Shown here: positions 46,017 to 58,860 of the stretch, one piece after another
Layout: the number at the start of each line of letters is the position of its first letter
Numbering within the stretch: position 1 is the stretch's first letter
From: Lunularia cruciata
Taxonomy: Eukaryota > Streptophyta > Marchantiopsida > Lunulariales > Lunulariaceae
Assembly: GCA_948567375.1 (NCBI GenBank)
Contig: OX419758.1
Coordinates: forward strand, 4,407,001-4,471,000
DNA length: 64,000 bases
Reading direction: 5' to 3'
Made by a program: the position numbers and the translations under genes
The notes under the pieces: generated by a model
Database searches by the model: none
The model's input: only the letters and a program-made list of their open reading frames with translations
What the model was told of the DNA's origin: nothing

Positions 46017-48581
46017 CTAAGGGTATTACACAAAGTCACTCAATTCCCAATTCCAAAGCAAGAACCCCAAATTTTTTGCTCTACATCACTACATTCCTAC
46101 AATATATTACCCATTTATTCACATTAGTGGACCTAAGAATGGCCTTTAGGATCTTTCTATAGGTTCTAGGTGCAAACACCATAGTTCTTGATGGATAGGA
46201 AGATGCTGAGGATTGAGACCTAATCTACTTCTAGTGTTGAAAATCACTTTTGAGTGCTACCTAAGTTGGAATGTTGATAACTCTCCCTTCTTGACTAAGT
46301 GTTAGTTCTACTCAATCAGCTTCAAATGCATATGGTTCTCCAAAAATTGTAGCTATTGGCCAAACTCCCCAATTTATAGATAGTTCCTTGGTCATTCTTC
46401 AACCTCTTGGCAGTTAAGGAGTAGGTGAGCATTGTTTTTGCACATGTAAAGGTATTTTCATGTCTTCCTTGGCTAGGTATAACCTTCCTACCCATGAATC
46501 TATCCTAATCAGTCACTTTCTCATGTGCCAAATCTACCTACCAAATGCTAATGATTGTCTTTATTATAACAACACTTGGCCACAATTCTTGATTGAGCTA
46601 GTGTTGCATTCAAATCACAATGGCACTTAAGTACAAGTGCCAACAAGGTTCTTAGCACTTGTGCTTGTAAGCACCCAAGATTATCCTACATTTCTCTTAG
46701 TGTTGATGGTCCTATCTTTTATGACACACAATTGTGAGTGTCATGTACTTTAGAGAGAATTTCCCCCATTAACTACTAACTTCATTGTCTTTCTCTAGCA
46801 CTTAAACCTAATTTGATTAAAAAAAAAAACTTTGAAGAAAGGAAGCAACACACTATCCCTTATGCAAGAGAAGAGATGATAGACATTCTTTGTTGACAAC
46901 AAAGGTCATCAAATTAACAACCATTGGATTGTACCACACAACTTGTAGGTGCATGTCATCCTTGACAAGGCAAGAGCAATCCCTAGTATTTTGTGTAATC
47001 CCCTAGTCCCCATCAAATTCTATAAGCCACTATATTCATGTTGTACTAAATCCACTAGTCCACATCCTTGATGTTGTCCCTAGTCCTGAGTCAGATTCAG
47101 TCACCATTAGAGAAATACTTCATAAATCTAGTTAGCTAGAATTAACATACATCCATCATGATTTTATTGAATTTTGGCTTTTAGGCTATCAATAATCCTT
47201 ATGACACCATTTTTTCCTTTGTTGTAGATACAATAGACAGTAGAGGACAAGAACAACCTAAATTATACATTAAACCAAAGTACACACACAATCATCCATC
47301 CACTATGAGAGTTTAAAGAATCCATGATAGGATATTCATACTATCCATGATAGTATAGATAGTTAAATTTTCTTAAAGAAATTATCAATTAAGGAGTTTA
47401 TTTCTGTTACCTATTTCTGGTTTACATCCTTTTCAAATTGAAATAAAAGATAAAATTTCACCCTAATTGTGATCTTGTAATCTCTATCTTGGGGTAAATT
47501 AATAATTTTTTTATAAAAAAATCAACAACTAGGAATTATAAAAGCTTTCAAAAAGCTCTAAGAGAGATATGAAAATAGAATTTATAGTATTCAAGGTTAT
47601 AATCACAACTTAAGAGATATCTTATATATTTTCCTTTCATTGGTTATCCTTATATCTTAATAGCCTGGCAAATGCATAGCTTATCATACTCGAATAGTTA
47701 CATAGTTCCACATCTGCTTAGGTTGTTTACATTTCCTACTTCAGTTGCTTCTTTCTATATAATATAAAGTTAAGGATAGTGCATTCAAAACATTTATTTC
47801 TTAATTATAGTTTTGGAAAAGAGCCCCGTGACTGTTTGAAATAATCCGAGCAATAAAACAATAAAACGCAGTACGAATATTCCTTCCTATGTTCTTAAAA
47901 CTGCAGACCAATTTCTCAATTTGAACTCCAAATATGATATTTGAATCATCTTATAAAAGCTTCATATGACATTTTAAAACTCTACAAAATTGAAGACCAT
48001 GTTTACTTTAATTATCTCCAAAGGAAGATTATGATACTAACTTTTTTAATTTTAATCTGATTTACATATAATGAAAATTTATTTTATTTTTCTCTTATTC
48101 CTCTTTTTATTACATATATTTTGTCTTTTTTTCTTTAGTTGCAAATCTTATATATGTTTAGTTTCTCTAGTTTATGTCTAGTCTAGTATCTTATATACAG
48201 TTAGTATCTCTTGATATATATTCTATGCAAAAGTGCATAACTAATATTATGCTCTTACTTGTGAAACTCCTCTTACTTAATGCAAGAATAAAGTCTAGAA
48301 TGAATACAGCTAGAACCCTATCAAACTAAAGGTGAATTAGTCCCGTAGTTTACACCATAACAAACTAATTTGGTTGAAGAAGGAAACAAATATTTATCAA
48401 CAAGGATTCAAATCTGAATAACATATAGTAAAGAATTATTTTTTTAAATGTTGTATATTCTTTCCTTGTTTAGTGATTACATCTAACTCATTGGCCAAAT
48501 TCAAGATGATGTATTGCTTTGTTTATTTGTTCATGCTTTGAATGAGATAATAGATCCTTGGATATTATTAGATATATTAAA

Positions 48582-48584
<3 letters not shown>
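46017..48584. other. AT-rich spacer, no gene seen
   Basis: No long frame, known motif or repeat anchor found on either strand. From about 47300 the base composition becomes strongly AT-rich. Confidence 0.5.

Positions 48585-48632
<48 letters not shown>
48585..48632. repeat. (TA)n microsatellite, about 24 units
   Basis: Uninterrupted TA dinucleotides. Length in any assembly is uncertain because such tracts slip in replication and sequencing. Confidence 0.9.
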
Positions 48633-48635
<3 letters not shown>

Positions 48636-49058
48636 ATAAAAAATAGAGCTTAGATAAATCTTGAGTTCATATTATTGGAGAACAATTACCAAAGTTGTTG
48701 GAATAAAATTAATATTCAAACTTCTTTTCAAGGATTTACAATACACTTTCTACCATTAATACCAAATACCATGTTTATATCAATCATATTCATCAATTCT
48801 TATAATATTTTTCTTCACATGTAAATGCTTATAATAATAAATAGCTCAGCCACTAAGTGTTTCTAGTTATATTGTAGAAAACTATTTTAATGCCAAGATT
48901 TTATATGAATAAATACCTATATATTATAATCAACTTATCAACAAAGAAAACAATCAGGCAAACATTAAAAACATTTTAGGCATAGCTCTTTACATGTAAA
49001 TTGAGAACTCATGAAGGTTGTTAGGAATATAAAATTTATTCTTTAGTCCATAAGAGAG

Positions 49059-49117
<59 letters not shown>

Positions 49118-51173
49118 GAAAATTTAGATATTTCTTTAAATTATATGAATTATTGAACTCCTTACATTGGTTTAAAACTAGCTCTTCATCCTGCTTGCTT
49201 ACCACTTGAATGGAAGACTCTTACTTGATTGATAGCTTTACTACCTCTCACCTCCACAAAGTAGTATACTATCTTAGAAGTATATCACTCTTTCGATCTA
49301 AATGTTCTATATGTTTGTTGTATGGTTTATTCTTTGTAGTATACTCTAAAAATCCATACAAAATCGTATGAGTTCATAAAACAAGCTAAGAAGTTTGATT
49401 TCTTGAATGAGTTCATATAATAAGGTAAGACATTATAATTCCAAATATTTGTTTGTCAATGCCTAGATATAATGCAATGCTCTTTAATGCAAATCTCAAA
49501 TAGTTTGAAACAAATATAGGTAGTTTTAAGGTCATTTAAGTTAGATTTACGTAGTGTTGGGCATATTCAATCATACACCACATACCTCAACACAAGAAAA
49601 TGAGACAATTGAAGCATGTTAAGGCACCATATTGCTCAACACTTGATGCATGAGTAGAATGAATTAAAAATAAGGCTCTTGCCTTTGTAGAAAGAGCATA
49701 AGTTTAAAGTCAAGGTATTTATGGCTCCAATTTCATAAGAAGTTTTTGACTTGTAGCAATTAAAAGTCTTCTTACTACAAATTGTATCAAATTATATTAA
49801 GAACAACATATGAAACACATTTGTAAATAAGCATACATACAATGGTTGCATTGTTCAAATGGTGTTGGTACCAAATTAATGAATGAAATATTTAAGGTTT
49901 GTTATACTAGAAACCCAATAGAGCTAAAATAGATGTTGTATACATAATAAAGAGAAGTAAAATGTTAAAATGCTTTTAATTTTATTCTATAGAAGAATCT
50001 CTACATTCTTTACAATATATAATAAATATATATATTATCTTATTAATTTCATATTAAAAATTTATTTTTAATATTTTATCCATAATAGTATATTTTATAT
50101 TATCTCATTTAGAGATTATGTTATTGTGGTTGATATTTCTAGAATGAGATCTAAGTTGTAAAAATTATAATTTATAGCATTTCTATTATGAGATTTCTAT
50201 TTATTTAGTTAGTCTATGTTAATGTTTCTAGCACTCTAAATCATTAGAATGCATGTTTTCATATTGCTACCCTATATTATAGTATCAATTTATGATATTT
50301 TGAACATATTTCATAGTGTAGATTCTGAATAATTAACCTTACATGTAGCTTAAGAAATATATCAAGAATTATTATTGTAAATTGTAAAGTTTATAAGTAA
50401 GGTTACAAGGAATAATTTTAAGGAATATAGTATCAAGTGCTAATATTATTGAATACTTCTCCAAAACTTAAAATTATAAATTATAAATTCCATTTGATAT
50501 TCTAAAGAGTATATCATCTACCATCTATAGATTACCAATATCTCATCTTAATATAAATTTTGCTAAGAGCTTCTTCATATCTATTTCTTTTAAGGTAAGT
50601 AAATGTGATATCTATAGGCTTATAACACCATTCATAAATATATTAAAGTTACAAGTTATATATTTTAATATAAACTGTGATATATATATGAAGATATACA
50701 CAAAGAAGTTTGTTTTCAGTTTGGATATTTTCAAATCTTTACTTATGAAAATCTTTTGATAATAAATATTCTTCAATAATTAAAGAGTTGTCAAGACTCA
50801 CTTGTTCTCAAGAGTGCAATTTTGTTCCATTTTTCTACTGTTTTTAGGGAAAAGGAAACATATTAGTATGTCTAGGTAAAAGATCACTCAATGTGGTATT
50901 ATTTAGCTTCATCCTTGTATACACCAAGGTACAAAGGGAGCAACCCTAAAGATCTTTGTTGCCATCAACCTTTAGTTTGGAAGAGTCATCTTTGAGGAGG
51001 AATTTTGCTATGCACACTTTGGGGTTTGTATTTGTATGATTACTTATTCAAATAGAGCAATATTTATCTCACTAGAAGCGGATTTACAAGAGCTCTCTAT
51101 TGACACCAAGTTCACAATGTTTGAAGGCATGTAGCAAAAGTTACAACTATATGAAGTACCAACCATATGGATG
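48633..51173. other. Very AT-rich spacer with a second (TA)n tract
   Basis: No gene is supported. A second (TA)n tract of about 27 units lies at 49062-49115; a 71-codon minus-strand frame that spans it only encodes alternating Tyr-Ile and is not a gene. A gag-like or unknown short frame occurs at 51058-51170, just before the solo LTR, but is too short to name. Confidence 0.5.
49062..49115. repeat. (TA)n microsatellite, about 27 units
   Basis: Uninterrupted TA run, about 430 bp downstream of the first. Confidence 0.9.
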
Positions 51174-51178
51174 TTGAG

Positions 51179-51596
51179 TGTAAAAGACCGAGACCAAGGA
51201 GAGAAATAGGAGAACGAAAGCTCACATTGGGACACTTGAATGAGGGAAAAATCTGAATGCCTAGCATGAGCTTTGGCTCTTGTATTTATAGGGATCATAC
51301 AAGGGTCTTGAGAATCTTCCTTGAGCCACTTTTTTGGAATGCAAGCCAAGTTAATTGGGAAGCTTCTCAAGAAACTTCCTTCCTTCTAGAAGCCACTTAC
51401 TTGGCGTGCAAGCTAAACTAGTTGGAAGCTTCTAGAAACTTCCTTCTAGAAACTACCTACTTGGGGTGCAAGTTAACCTAGCCAAGAAGCTTCCCAAGAA
51501 GCTTCCTAGATACTTTTGGAATATTCTAGGCTAATTTATCTTATTTGCTACTTCATTAGCACCACTAACTTCATCGTTAAACTCCATATTGTTACA
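51179..51596 (-). repeat. Solo LTR of the gypsy family with perfect target duplication
   Basis: Minus-strand LTR, reading TGTAACAATATGG (from 51596) to CGGTCTTTTACA (51179), with TATAAATAC and the AAGCTTC motifs. It is flanked by TTGAG on both sides (51174-51178 and 51597-51601), a perfect 5-bp duplication. No internal element sequence remains, so it formed by recombination between the two LTRs of one insertion. Confidence 0.92.
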
Positions 51597-51601
51597 TTGA
51601 G

Positions 51602-52085
51602 CCCACACCTCATACCTTGTATTCATCTTGTATGTAACCTTGTACTGGTTTCTAGTTTGTCACCTTGTACCTCATATTCACCTTGTATGTAACCCCATAC
51701 TTTTTCTTGTTCCTCACCTCGTACATCATATTCATCTCATATGTAACCTAGTACTCATTTCTCATTTGTAACCTCATACTCATCTCTTAATCATAACCTT
51801 GTGCTTGTTTCTTGGTTGTAACATCTTACTTGTTTCTCATTTGTCACCTCATACTCATTTCTCTTTTGTAACATTGTACCTATCTTGTACAAAGACCTTG
51901 TACTATCTCATACAAAGACCTCATACTATTCATTTCAAACCTCTTACTATTTGTCTCATAATAAGACCTCCGCTTCAGGTCTTGTACTCAAAATCACACC
52001 TTGTACCTCATACTTCTTGTATTTTTGCTTGTCTCAACCTTGTACTTGAACTATTTGTATCTTATATTTTGTACACGGAAATTAT
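51602..52085 (+). repeat. Degenerate 25-bp tandem repeat tract
   Basis: Units of about 25 bp with the pattern ACCT(TG/CA)TACT-CATTTCT-CATTTGTA. Five consecutive units run from about 51747 to 51871; longer variants of 30 bp lie to the left, and the order becomes looser after about 51880. Apparent frames here (for example 51799-52128) are by-products of the repeat. Confidence 0.8.
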
Positions 52086-52465
52086 CTCATTATCCTACCT
52101 CATACTCAAAACTTGTGCTTGTACATAACTTTGTACTATTCAGTATGTACCTAAATACCTTATATCATCTTGTTTCTCATTTCTTGTTTCTCATACTTTG
52201 TATCTAATATCTTGTACCAAATTGTCTTGCATATGAGTAATGCCATCAATAGCTTCATATGAAATGTGCAACATCCAACTTTGTCACAAAAAACTAAGAG
52301 CCTTTTCATACATGATACAACAAGGTAGTTGTCATTCTTATAATACAAGACATTTTTTATTTGTACATAGAAGTTAGATTATTATACAAAGATTTGTATT
52401 ATGCATGTTACCTTACATAATAGTGGTAAATGCCAAGAGGTAGAGGTGGTCATTCCACATCGACT

Positions 52466-53157
52466 TGTAACACCCATTTGTACATGTATGTGCTATTGTG
52501 ATATTTAGTTTGGTATTTTAAGTACTTGAATAATATTATTTATATAGAGATAATTATGGTTCTACATTAGTCATGCTTAGCTAAAGTTAGTCATAGCTAA
52601 AATAGAGGTGTCCTTAGTTTAGAGGAAGTGGAAAAGATTAGCACCACTATTTTGGACTCTAGTGTATTGACTTGGTATTATTCTTAGGTGTTTGGCTTTG
52701 AACAAAGAGTTAAGAACTCTTGGATTCACAAACCTTTTTGTTTTGGATTCTTCTATAGTCCAAGGATAGCCCATGTGAAGGAATCCTTGACTTAGTGGTT
52801 GGGTCAAGATAAGACCACATGCTTAGAGGAATATGCCCATGTGAATGGATATTCCTTTTTACTTTTTGACTTGACTTGACTTTTAGCCTAGTAACTTGAG
52901 TTACTACAATAATTAGTAACTTTGGTGCGTAACTATTCACAAGTATATATAAACAAGGGGTGAGGAGATACTCATCATCCTTTCATTTGCAATTATCTCT
53001 CTCTCATTGAGTTCTCTAGTGAATAATGTCTTGAGTCTTGGAGTGTTAGCCTTGGAGGAGAATGATGGAGTTGGGGTTCTTTGCCTTCTTAGTCCATGGT
53101 GCACTACCATAATAGCCATCAAAGGTTCATCTTGAGTGAGAGATAGGACGGCCCACA
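52466..53157 (+). repeat. 0.7-kb LTR-like repeat, copy 2
   Basis: Starts TGTAACACCC and ends GGCCCACA. It matches 17261-17965 along its whole length in the same orientation, including a TATA-like AAGTATATATAAAC (about 52940), the CTCATCATCCTTTCATTTGC leader and the ATCAAAGGTTCATCTT block. A GAC triplet occurs directly outside both ends (52462-52464 and 53158-53160), too short to prove a duplication. Confidence 0.65.
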
Positions 53158-53824
53158 GACCATGCCTATTGAAGATTAGGTTTAGGGTTAGAAAAATATG
53201 ATTAGTACTAAGCAGTTTAGATATAATTAGGGATTTCTAGTACATTTTAGCCACTAGATTTCTTGGGTGGCTAAGTAGCATTGTATATAGAGCTTAGACC
53301 TAATGTTTACAAGGTTTATTTGGTGCATCTTTTCATTCTAGTAAATTAGGTTTATACCATCAAGGTTGTCAAGTTGGTATATGTGTATTAGTTTGCACTT
53401 TGTGTGAGTGATTGCATGGTAGACAAATCTTGATGCATTAGCAAAAGCACTTGAATGAAGGAATTCATGTGTGTGGAACTAGAGAGTGCAACTCTAGTGG
53501 CTCTACATAAGTCACAAACAAAACAAAGACAGGTTGCTACACATATGGAGTATCATAAAGTAACACCAACCTATAAGATTCAATAACATAGTCATTCAAG
53601 ACTCGTATGATGTTGTCCTTTTTAGGAAGGATGAAATGTTGCAAATTCATATTTGTAAAGGTGATTGGATCCTTGGGAGATCTTGTTCTTTCTTAATTTG
53701 CACATTTTATGACATTATTCATGAGATACCTCAATGTTATTAATTTTTTACAAATTGGACTTTGAGTTGTTAAGAATTTGGCTGGGCAACAAGGGAGGTA
53801 AACAATTTCCAAGGTCAAGCGACC

Positions 53825-54095
53825 TTTGTTACAAATGAACCATCACAATAAAGAATCCTTTGGATTAAATGTATTTTGAGTGTGATTATTGGTGATTCTC
53901 TCTTCTTGTCGTGCATCAAAGGTGGTAACTCTATACTCTCTTGGTAGTGGTTTTTGCCAAAGAGGTTAAATGGAAAGAATAGACAACTTGTGACATTATG
54001 ACACTTTAATTTCATTTCTAATCATTTCCAACTTGTTTCCTCAAGAGTAACTTCTTTTACCAATTATACTATTAGTAAGTCAACATTGGGTCACT
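53825..54095 (+). repeat. 280-bp dispersed repeat, copy 3
   Basis: Shares GAACCATCAC, GCCAAAGAGGTTAAATGG and GTGACATTATGACACTTTAATTTC with the other copies. Confidence 0.6.
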
Positions 54096-55629
54096 AGAAG
54101 TGTTTTGTGAAATGTATTTATTTCTTTATCAACATTCTTGTGATGTGCTTATTTACAAAAAAAATTATATTTTTTATTAATTTCACTCATTGAATGTGTT
54201 TGTTTGCATCCAACAAAGACCTTACATGAGTGAGGAAGACAATTTGGGGAATATTCTGCATATTTAGAGAAGTACTACACACTAAATGCATGATAAGTGG
54301 ATGAGTGCTCAACCACTCTCTAGCCACTAAAGGATTGAAGAATGATTAAAGCCTTAAAACCAAGAGTTCATCGACCAATTTCATCTTCAACTTTAAGCAA
54401 AGTTAAAATTTCCTAGGTCTTCATAGTTTTGTAATCTTTTCTACCTTTGAATCTGACCCATATTCACCTTTGTCCCTAGTATTCCTCTTAGAGACAACAT
54501 TGTGTTGGTTTAGAAACCCATGAGGAAAATCTCCAAAGCCACCATTCAAAATCCTACAGTGAATAAGTTGACTATATCTTGTAGAAGTAAGGTGATCTAG
54601 AGTATTGCCAACTTCTTTTATCTAGAACATAGGATTGCTTCTCAAGAATTTACTACTTGTATCGTCATTGTCCCAAATTCTTCCAACATGGAAATGTCAA
54701 ATGCATTTTAATTCCATAACAAGAAATCTATATTTATACTTCTAATGTATTTGGCTCTAAGATGGAGTCCTCACTCAAAAATCTCTAGGGTTTTATTGAT
54801 GATTTCATGGGCCATGACTACCAGTATGAACAAAATACTAACACAAAGATCTACAAAAACTCCTTCCACAAATTCTTGAGGTTACAACACTCCAAGAATA
54901 ACCTCCTACAACAACAAAGTGTAAAAGATGTGAAAAGCATTGATGAAAAGTAAAAGAGTGAAAATGCAAAAGTTTCTATGCTATGGTGCAATTTTTCATT
55001 ATAGTCATGGTGAACCATTTTATCTTTTGCTCATCATGGTAGTTGATGGAGGATCACATGCCCGGTATGAATGCTCATTTGTTGATTCAAACAATTTGCA
55101 TTATTTTTTCTTTGGTAGCACAATCATACCAATTGAATGAGATTCAATAATTCTTAACACTAAGCACCATGAATGTGTGACAATCATCTTACACCTTGCA
55201 AAATTGTACTTGTATTCCTTGTTTGCACAAAGTTGTAGCAGTCAACTCATACTTAGAAAGATCATGAGGTTTTTAGTGACCAATTGTCAAATTGTCCCTA
55301 GATGACTATGGTTACAATGACAAGACACTTGGTCTTTGTTACAAGCATGATAGTCTTTGTCTTCATAGGCTGCCTTGTTGTAGGAGTGGTCTTGTACCTT
55401 GTTCTTCAGACTGTAAGTACATGTGAAAAAAGACATCATCTCATACAAATTACAAATTTAGCCAAGAATAACAAACATTCCTTCATTTTAAACTCCTCTC
55501 ACTACATTACCTCCTATTATCTCTATTTAAATTAATCAAAAAAGGGATTTTGCTCTCAAATGTGAGTCACCATTGGCAATCATGCCTTTGGGGTAGATGT
55601 CTTCTAGACGAAGAGAACTTTGGTGTGAA

Positions 55630-55895
55630 TTGAGATATCACCTTCAAGAGCAATTTGGAATCTACTTGTTATGAATATAACATTTGTTTTTCCCTTTTCC
55701 ATGGTGTGCCACAAGGAATGACACTACATTTTTTGTGGGATTAGTTCTTGCACAAGAGGTTAAATATGTGAAATAATAAAAAAGTATGACATAATGACAC
55801 TTCCTTTCATTTCTAGTCATTCCAATCTGTATCCTTGAGAGAAGGAATTGTTCTTACCAATTTAATAGCATTTGGCTAGCGTTAGGTCATAAATT
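55630..55895 (+). repeat. 280-bp dispersed repeat, copy 4
   Basis: Shares ATCACCTTCAAGAG, TTTTCCATGGTGTGCCAC, GCACAAGAGGTTAAATA, GACATAATGACACTTCC and TATCCTTGAGAGAAGGA. Confidence 0.65.
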
Positions 55896-56529
55896 TTTCT
55901 TGTTTTATAGAAAAATTTGTGAATAAATTTACTAATAATTTTCTTCCTAAATAAGACTTTCTTTATGAGATGTCATATGAATATTCACAATAGTAAATTC
56001 ACTGCAATATTGATATTGATACTTTAATTTCTCAAATTGAAACCACTTAATAAGAAGACTTCCACTAATTCTACTAAACCTACTTCACCATAATTTTTTC
56101 ATACTTAGGAAGAATAGGGCTTATATCATATTCATTGACTCTTTTATTTCTTTTGTATTGTTAATCATCAGATTTCTATAAAAAATTTATAATGGTGACA
56201 TAAGTCATCTTCTTGAGTAGTATCTACTGTAGACTATGGAATTTGAAACACATCTAACTCAATCATGATGTAACACACCATGATAAAAGACTATCTCTTT
56301 AGTAATCCCAAGAGGAAACCACGTATTACAACAAGAAGTATGGATATAAACCTTTGGTTATTAAAATATCCACTATAATAACAAAAAATATTTTTAATTA
56401 TTTGATTACAATTTTTTATATTTCATTAGCAATTAATGTTGTCCAAGATAATTTACAAAGTGGATCCCATCAAGCCAAACAAGGATAAAATACATTTTTC
56501 ATATACTTAAGATATCAGAGCTATGTAAA

Positions 56530-56650
56530 TTATATGTTTATATATTATTTGAGCATCCAAATAAGAATTAACTAATGTGATTGCTCTCCTATAGATTGCT
56601 CAAGTGAGTGCTTTTTGTAAAGCAATGGACATAAGGTATCTATAGTAGTT
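56530..56650 (-). pseudogene. Fragment of the C2H2-finger RT family, C-terminal end
   Basis: Matches the 3' end of the decayed RT at about 13120-13240: GAGCATCCAAATAAGAA, CTAATGTGATTGCTCTC, then the weak stem GAGTGCTTTTTGTAAAGCA. It is a short relic with no coding capacity. It shows that at least three copies of the family occur in the window. Confidence 0.6.
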
Positions 56651-57349
56651 TATGAAGTAGGAAAGTGAGACTGGTATCTCTTAACATCTATTATGATAAG
56701 CTCTCATGTACTTCATAAAAATATGTCCAATGTTGTATCTATTGCCTCATATAACTTCAAGGTTAGAAGAAAAAAGAGCTGACCTCAATGCATACTTCTA
56801 TACTTGGAAACCTTGGCTGTTGTGGCTCTTGTTGCTGCCTATTGAGGAGGATATTAATCACTATTTTAAAATTTTCATTGAGTGTACTAAGGAAGACTAT
56901 TGGTACTTGGTGGAGAGCTTGCATGTATGCCAAAGAAAATTTAGAGAACTAATTTGCATGTGTTGGAGTGCCTCATTGAACATGACAAGGACTGCTCACC
57001 TACTATCAATCTCCAAATGCTTGAAGAATGACTAAGGATGTTGGCTATAAAATTCAATGATTATTATCCAATTCTACATTTCAAATTGGAAATTGCAATT
57101 AGCTTCAAGCCCAAGTAGAAATTGTCTAAGTTTACTAGACTACATAGAAGTTCCTAGTGTCCAACCATTTTGCATTTGCCTTAGTTTCTTAGATTTCTTC
57201 AAGAGTAAAGATGAGGTTCATCCATGAGGAAGATATCCAAAGCCATACTTAGAAGTTTTGTTGTCAACAAGTGGATAATGTACTATAGAAGCAAGGTGAT
57301 CCAACAAGCACTTGGGTTTCTTGCTTTGCTATTGGAAGCTAATGGACTT
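56651..57349. other. Spacer, no gene recognised
   Basis: One 109-codon frame at 56706-57035 has no motif I recognise. It could be a further piece of the neighbouring element relics. Confidence 0.4.
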
Positions 57350-58860
57350 TGATATGATCCACAAGATGAAGGGCAAGAAGGAGAGAACCACAAGGAGTTT
57401 GAGAGGGAACTTCCTTAATTGGACCAAAGGGAATTGGAGGATTATGCTCGATATAGATGTAAGTGAACCCTAAGCAATAACCATTGACACAAAGTATCTA
57501 GACAAGTACTTAACCAATGAAATCAAGGCCACCTTCAAGGAGCCACAAAATAAGAACAATGGTTAGTGATTAGGAGTTACAAGAAGCTTAAAGCAAAATC
57601 ATGGAGGTGAATATGAAGTAATTAAAACACAAACAAACAACTTACCCAACAAACCGCCAAGTGGTCTTCTTCCATGGCATGTACATAGGGAACTGGCAAA
57701 CTAGGCAGACATGTTCTACTTGCAAGTGAGGGCACTTTCTAGCTTCTTCTACCATATGTACAAAGAGGAACCAATAAACTAAGAAAACATGCTCTACTTG
57801 CAAGTGAGTGCACTTCATCAAACATTTGAAGAAGACAATGGTATGACTTACTTAACATCCTTTGCAATACATTTCTACATAGATTGAACTTATTGATAAA
57901 GGAGGAGAGGAAGCAATTCCCACACCATTGCTAGCCAAATGGGTACTTCAATGCCCAAATCAAGGGGAGTACCATGATCAAGAAGTACAAAGATGTGGAT
58001 GAAAATATATGAAGACATGGAGGTTTGTTCTTGTGGAATAAGAAGAAGACCTTGCAACAAAAGCAAGAAAAAGAAGGCTCCTCTATCCAAGATCACCACC
58101 GCATCCAAGCAAGCCTAAAAGACAACCCAAGTGATAGATTTCTCCTTGGAAAAAGAAGTTAGAGATGAGGAACAAAGACAAAATGCCTCCTTTACTTTGA
58201 GTCAGTAGCAATAAGAGAAATAATTAAGGCAAGTGCAGCTGAAGTTAAGCCTAGCATAAATATAGAGGAAGGATATGCAGCTGAAGTACAAAAACCATTG
58301 ATGATCAATGGACAAGGAGGTAAATATCATTTGCTCCAAACTGGAGAATGCCATGGTGAGGATTGTCACTCTTGAACTATAGATGGCCAAATATAGAAAG
58401 GAGGTTGCATTGTAGTTAGAGCAGATGGCAAAAGATCTCAAGAAGGAGAAGATTGATTGAGACTTGGATTGCCCCTAAATCTTGGAAAAACTGAAGAAAG
58501 AGGTGTGCATCTTGAATCAACACCTAGAGGAAGAGAAGGTGAAGGCCATTTAGCAATTTCAGGAGGTGCACACTCAATTTGTAGCAATGGTGAAGGAAGA
58601 GGACAAAGGAAAGGCCTTGAAGGCAAAGGTACATAAGCTGAAATTGCAGATTTAGCACCTAGAAGGAAAGACCTATGATGAGGAATGCATGGAGTAGTTG
58701 GCAGTTTGGCTTAAGGAGCATTTGGACATGAAGTTAATCAAAGTTTGTGAAACTTATCTATTACACATAGTTGAATTCTTAGGGTGGACCAAAGAATGGT
58801 TCCACATACTTGGAGGTAAAGTTGGTAGCCCTTAGCCAAAGCTCCCAATTGAAGATACTC
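57350..58860 (+). pseudogene. Coiled-coil element protein, copy 3
   Basis: Third copy. Matching blocks: MIHKMKGKKERTTRSLRGNF (about 57358), TIDTKYLDKYLTNEIKATFK (about 57486), the heptad-rich KKEVCILNQHLEEEKVKAI (about 58496), KGKALKAKVHKLKLQI (about 58608) and LKEHLDMKLIKVCETYLLHI (about 58711). The order is the same as in copies 1 and 2, and a 280-bp repeat follows at 59565. Stops interrupt it. The coiled coil is longer here than in the other two. No known domain. Confidence 0.6.

Larger units (their letters stand above)
53158..56529. other. Repeat-derived spacer with two 280-bp repeat fragments
   Basis: No intact gene. Copies of the 280-bp repeat lie at about 53825-54095 and 55630-55895, both plus. 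Short frames between (66-77 codons at 54940-55140 and 55302-55535) have no recognisable domain, though the latter holds one hydrophobic segment. The segment is probably worn element sequence. Confidence 0.5.

Noticed and set aside
48990-49205. 71-codon minus-strand frame with a Tyr-Ile run
   Set aside because: Produced by translating the (TA)n tract.
51602-52085. CRISPR-like array
   Set aside because: Units are contiguous and degenerate without unique spacers, and the genome is a plant's.
51799-52128. 109-codon frame rich in Leu and Ser
   Set aside because: Produced by the degenerate 25-bp tandem tract; no coding signature.
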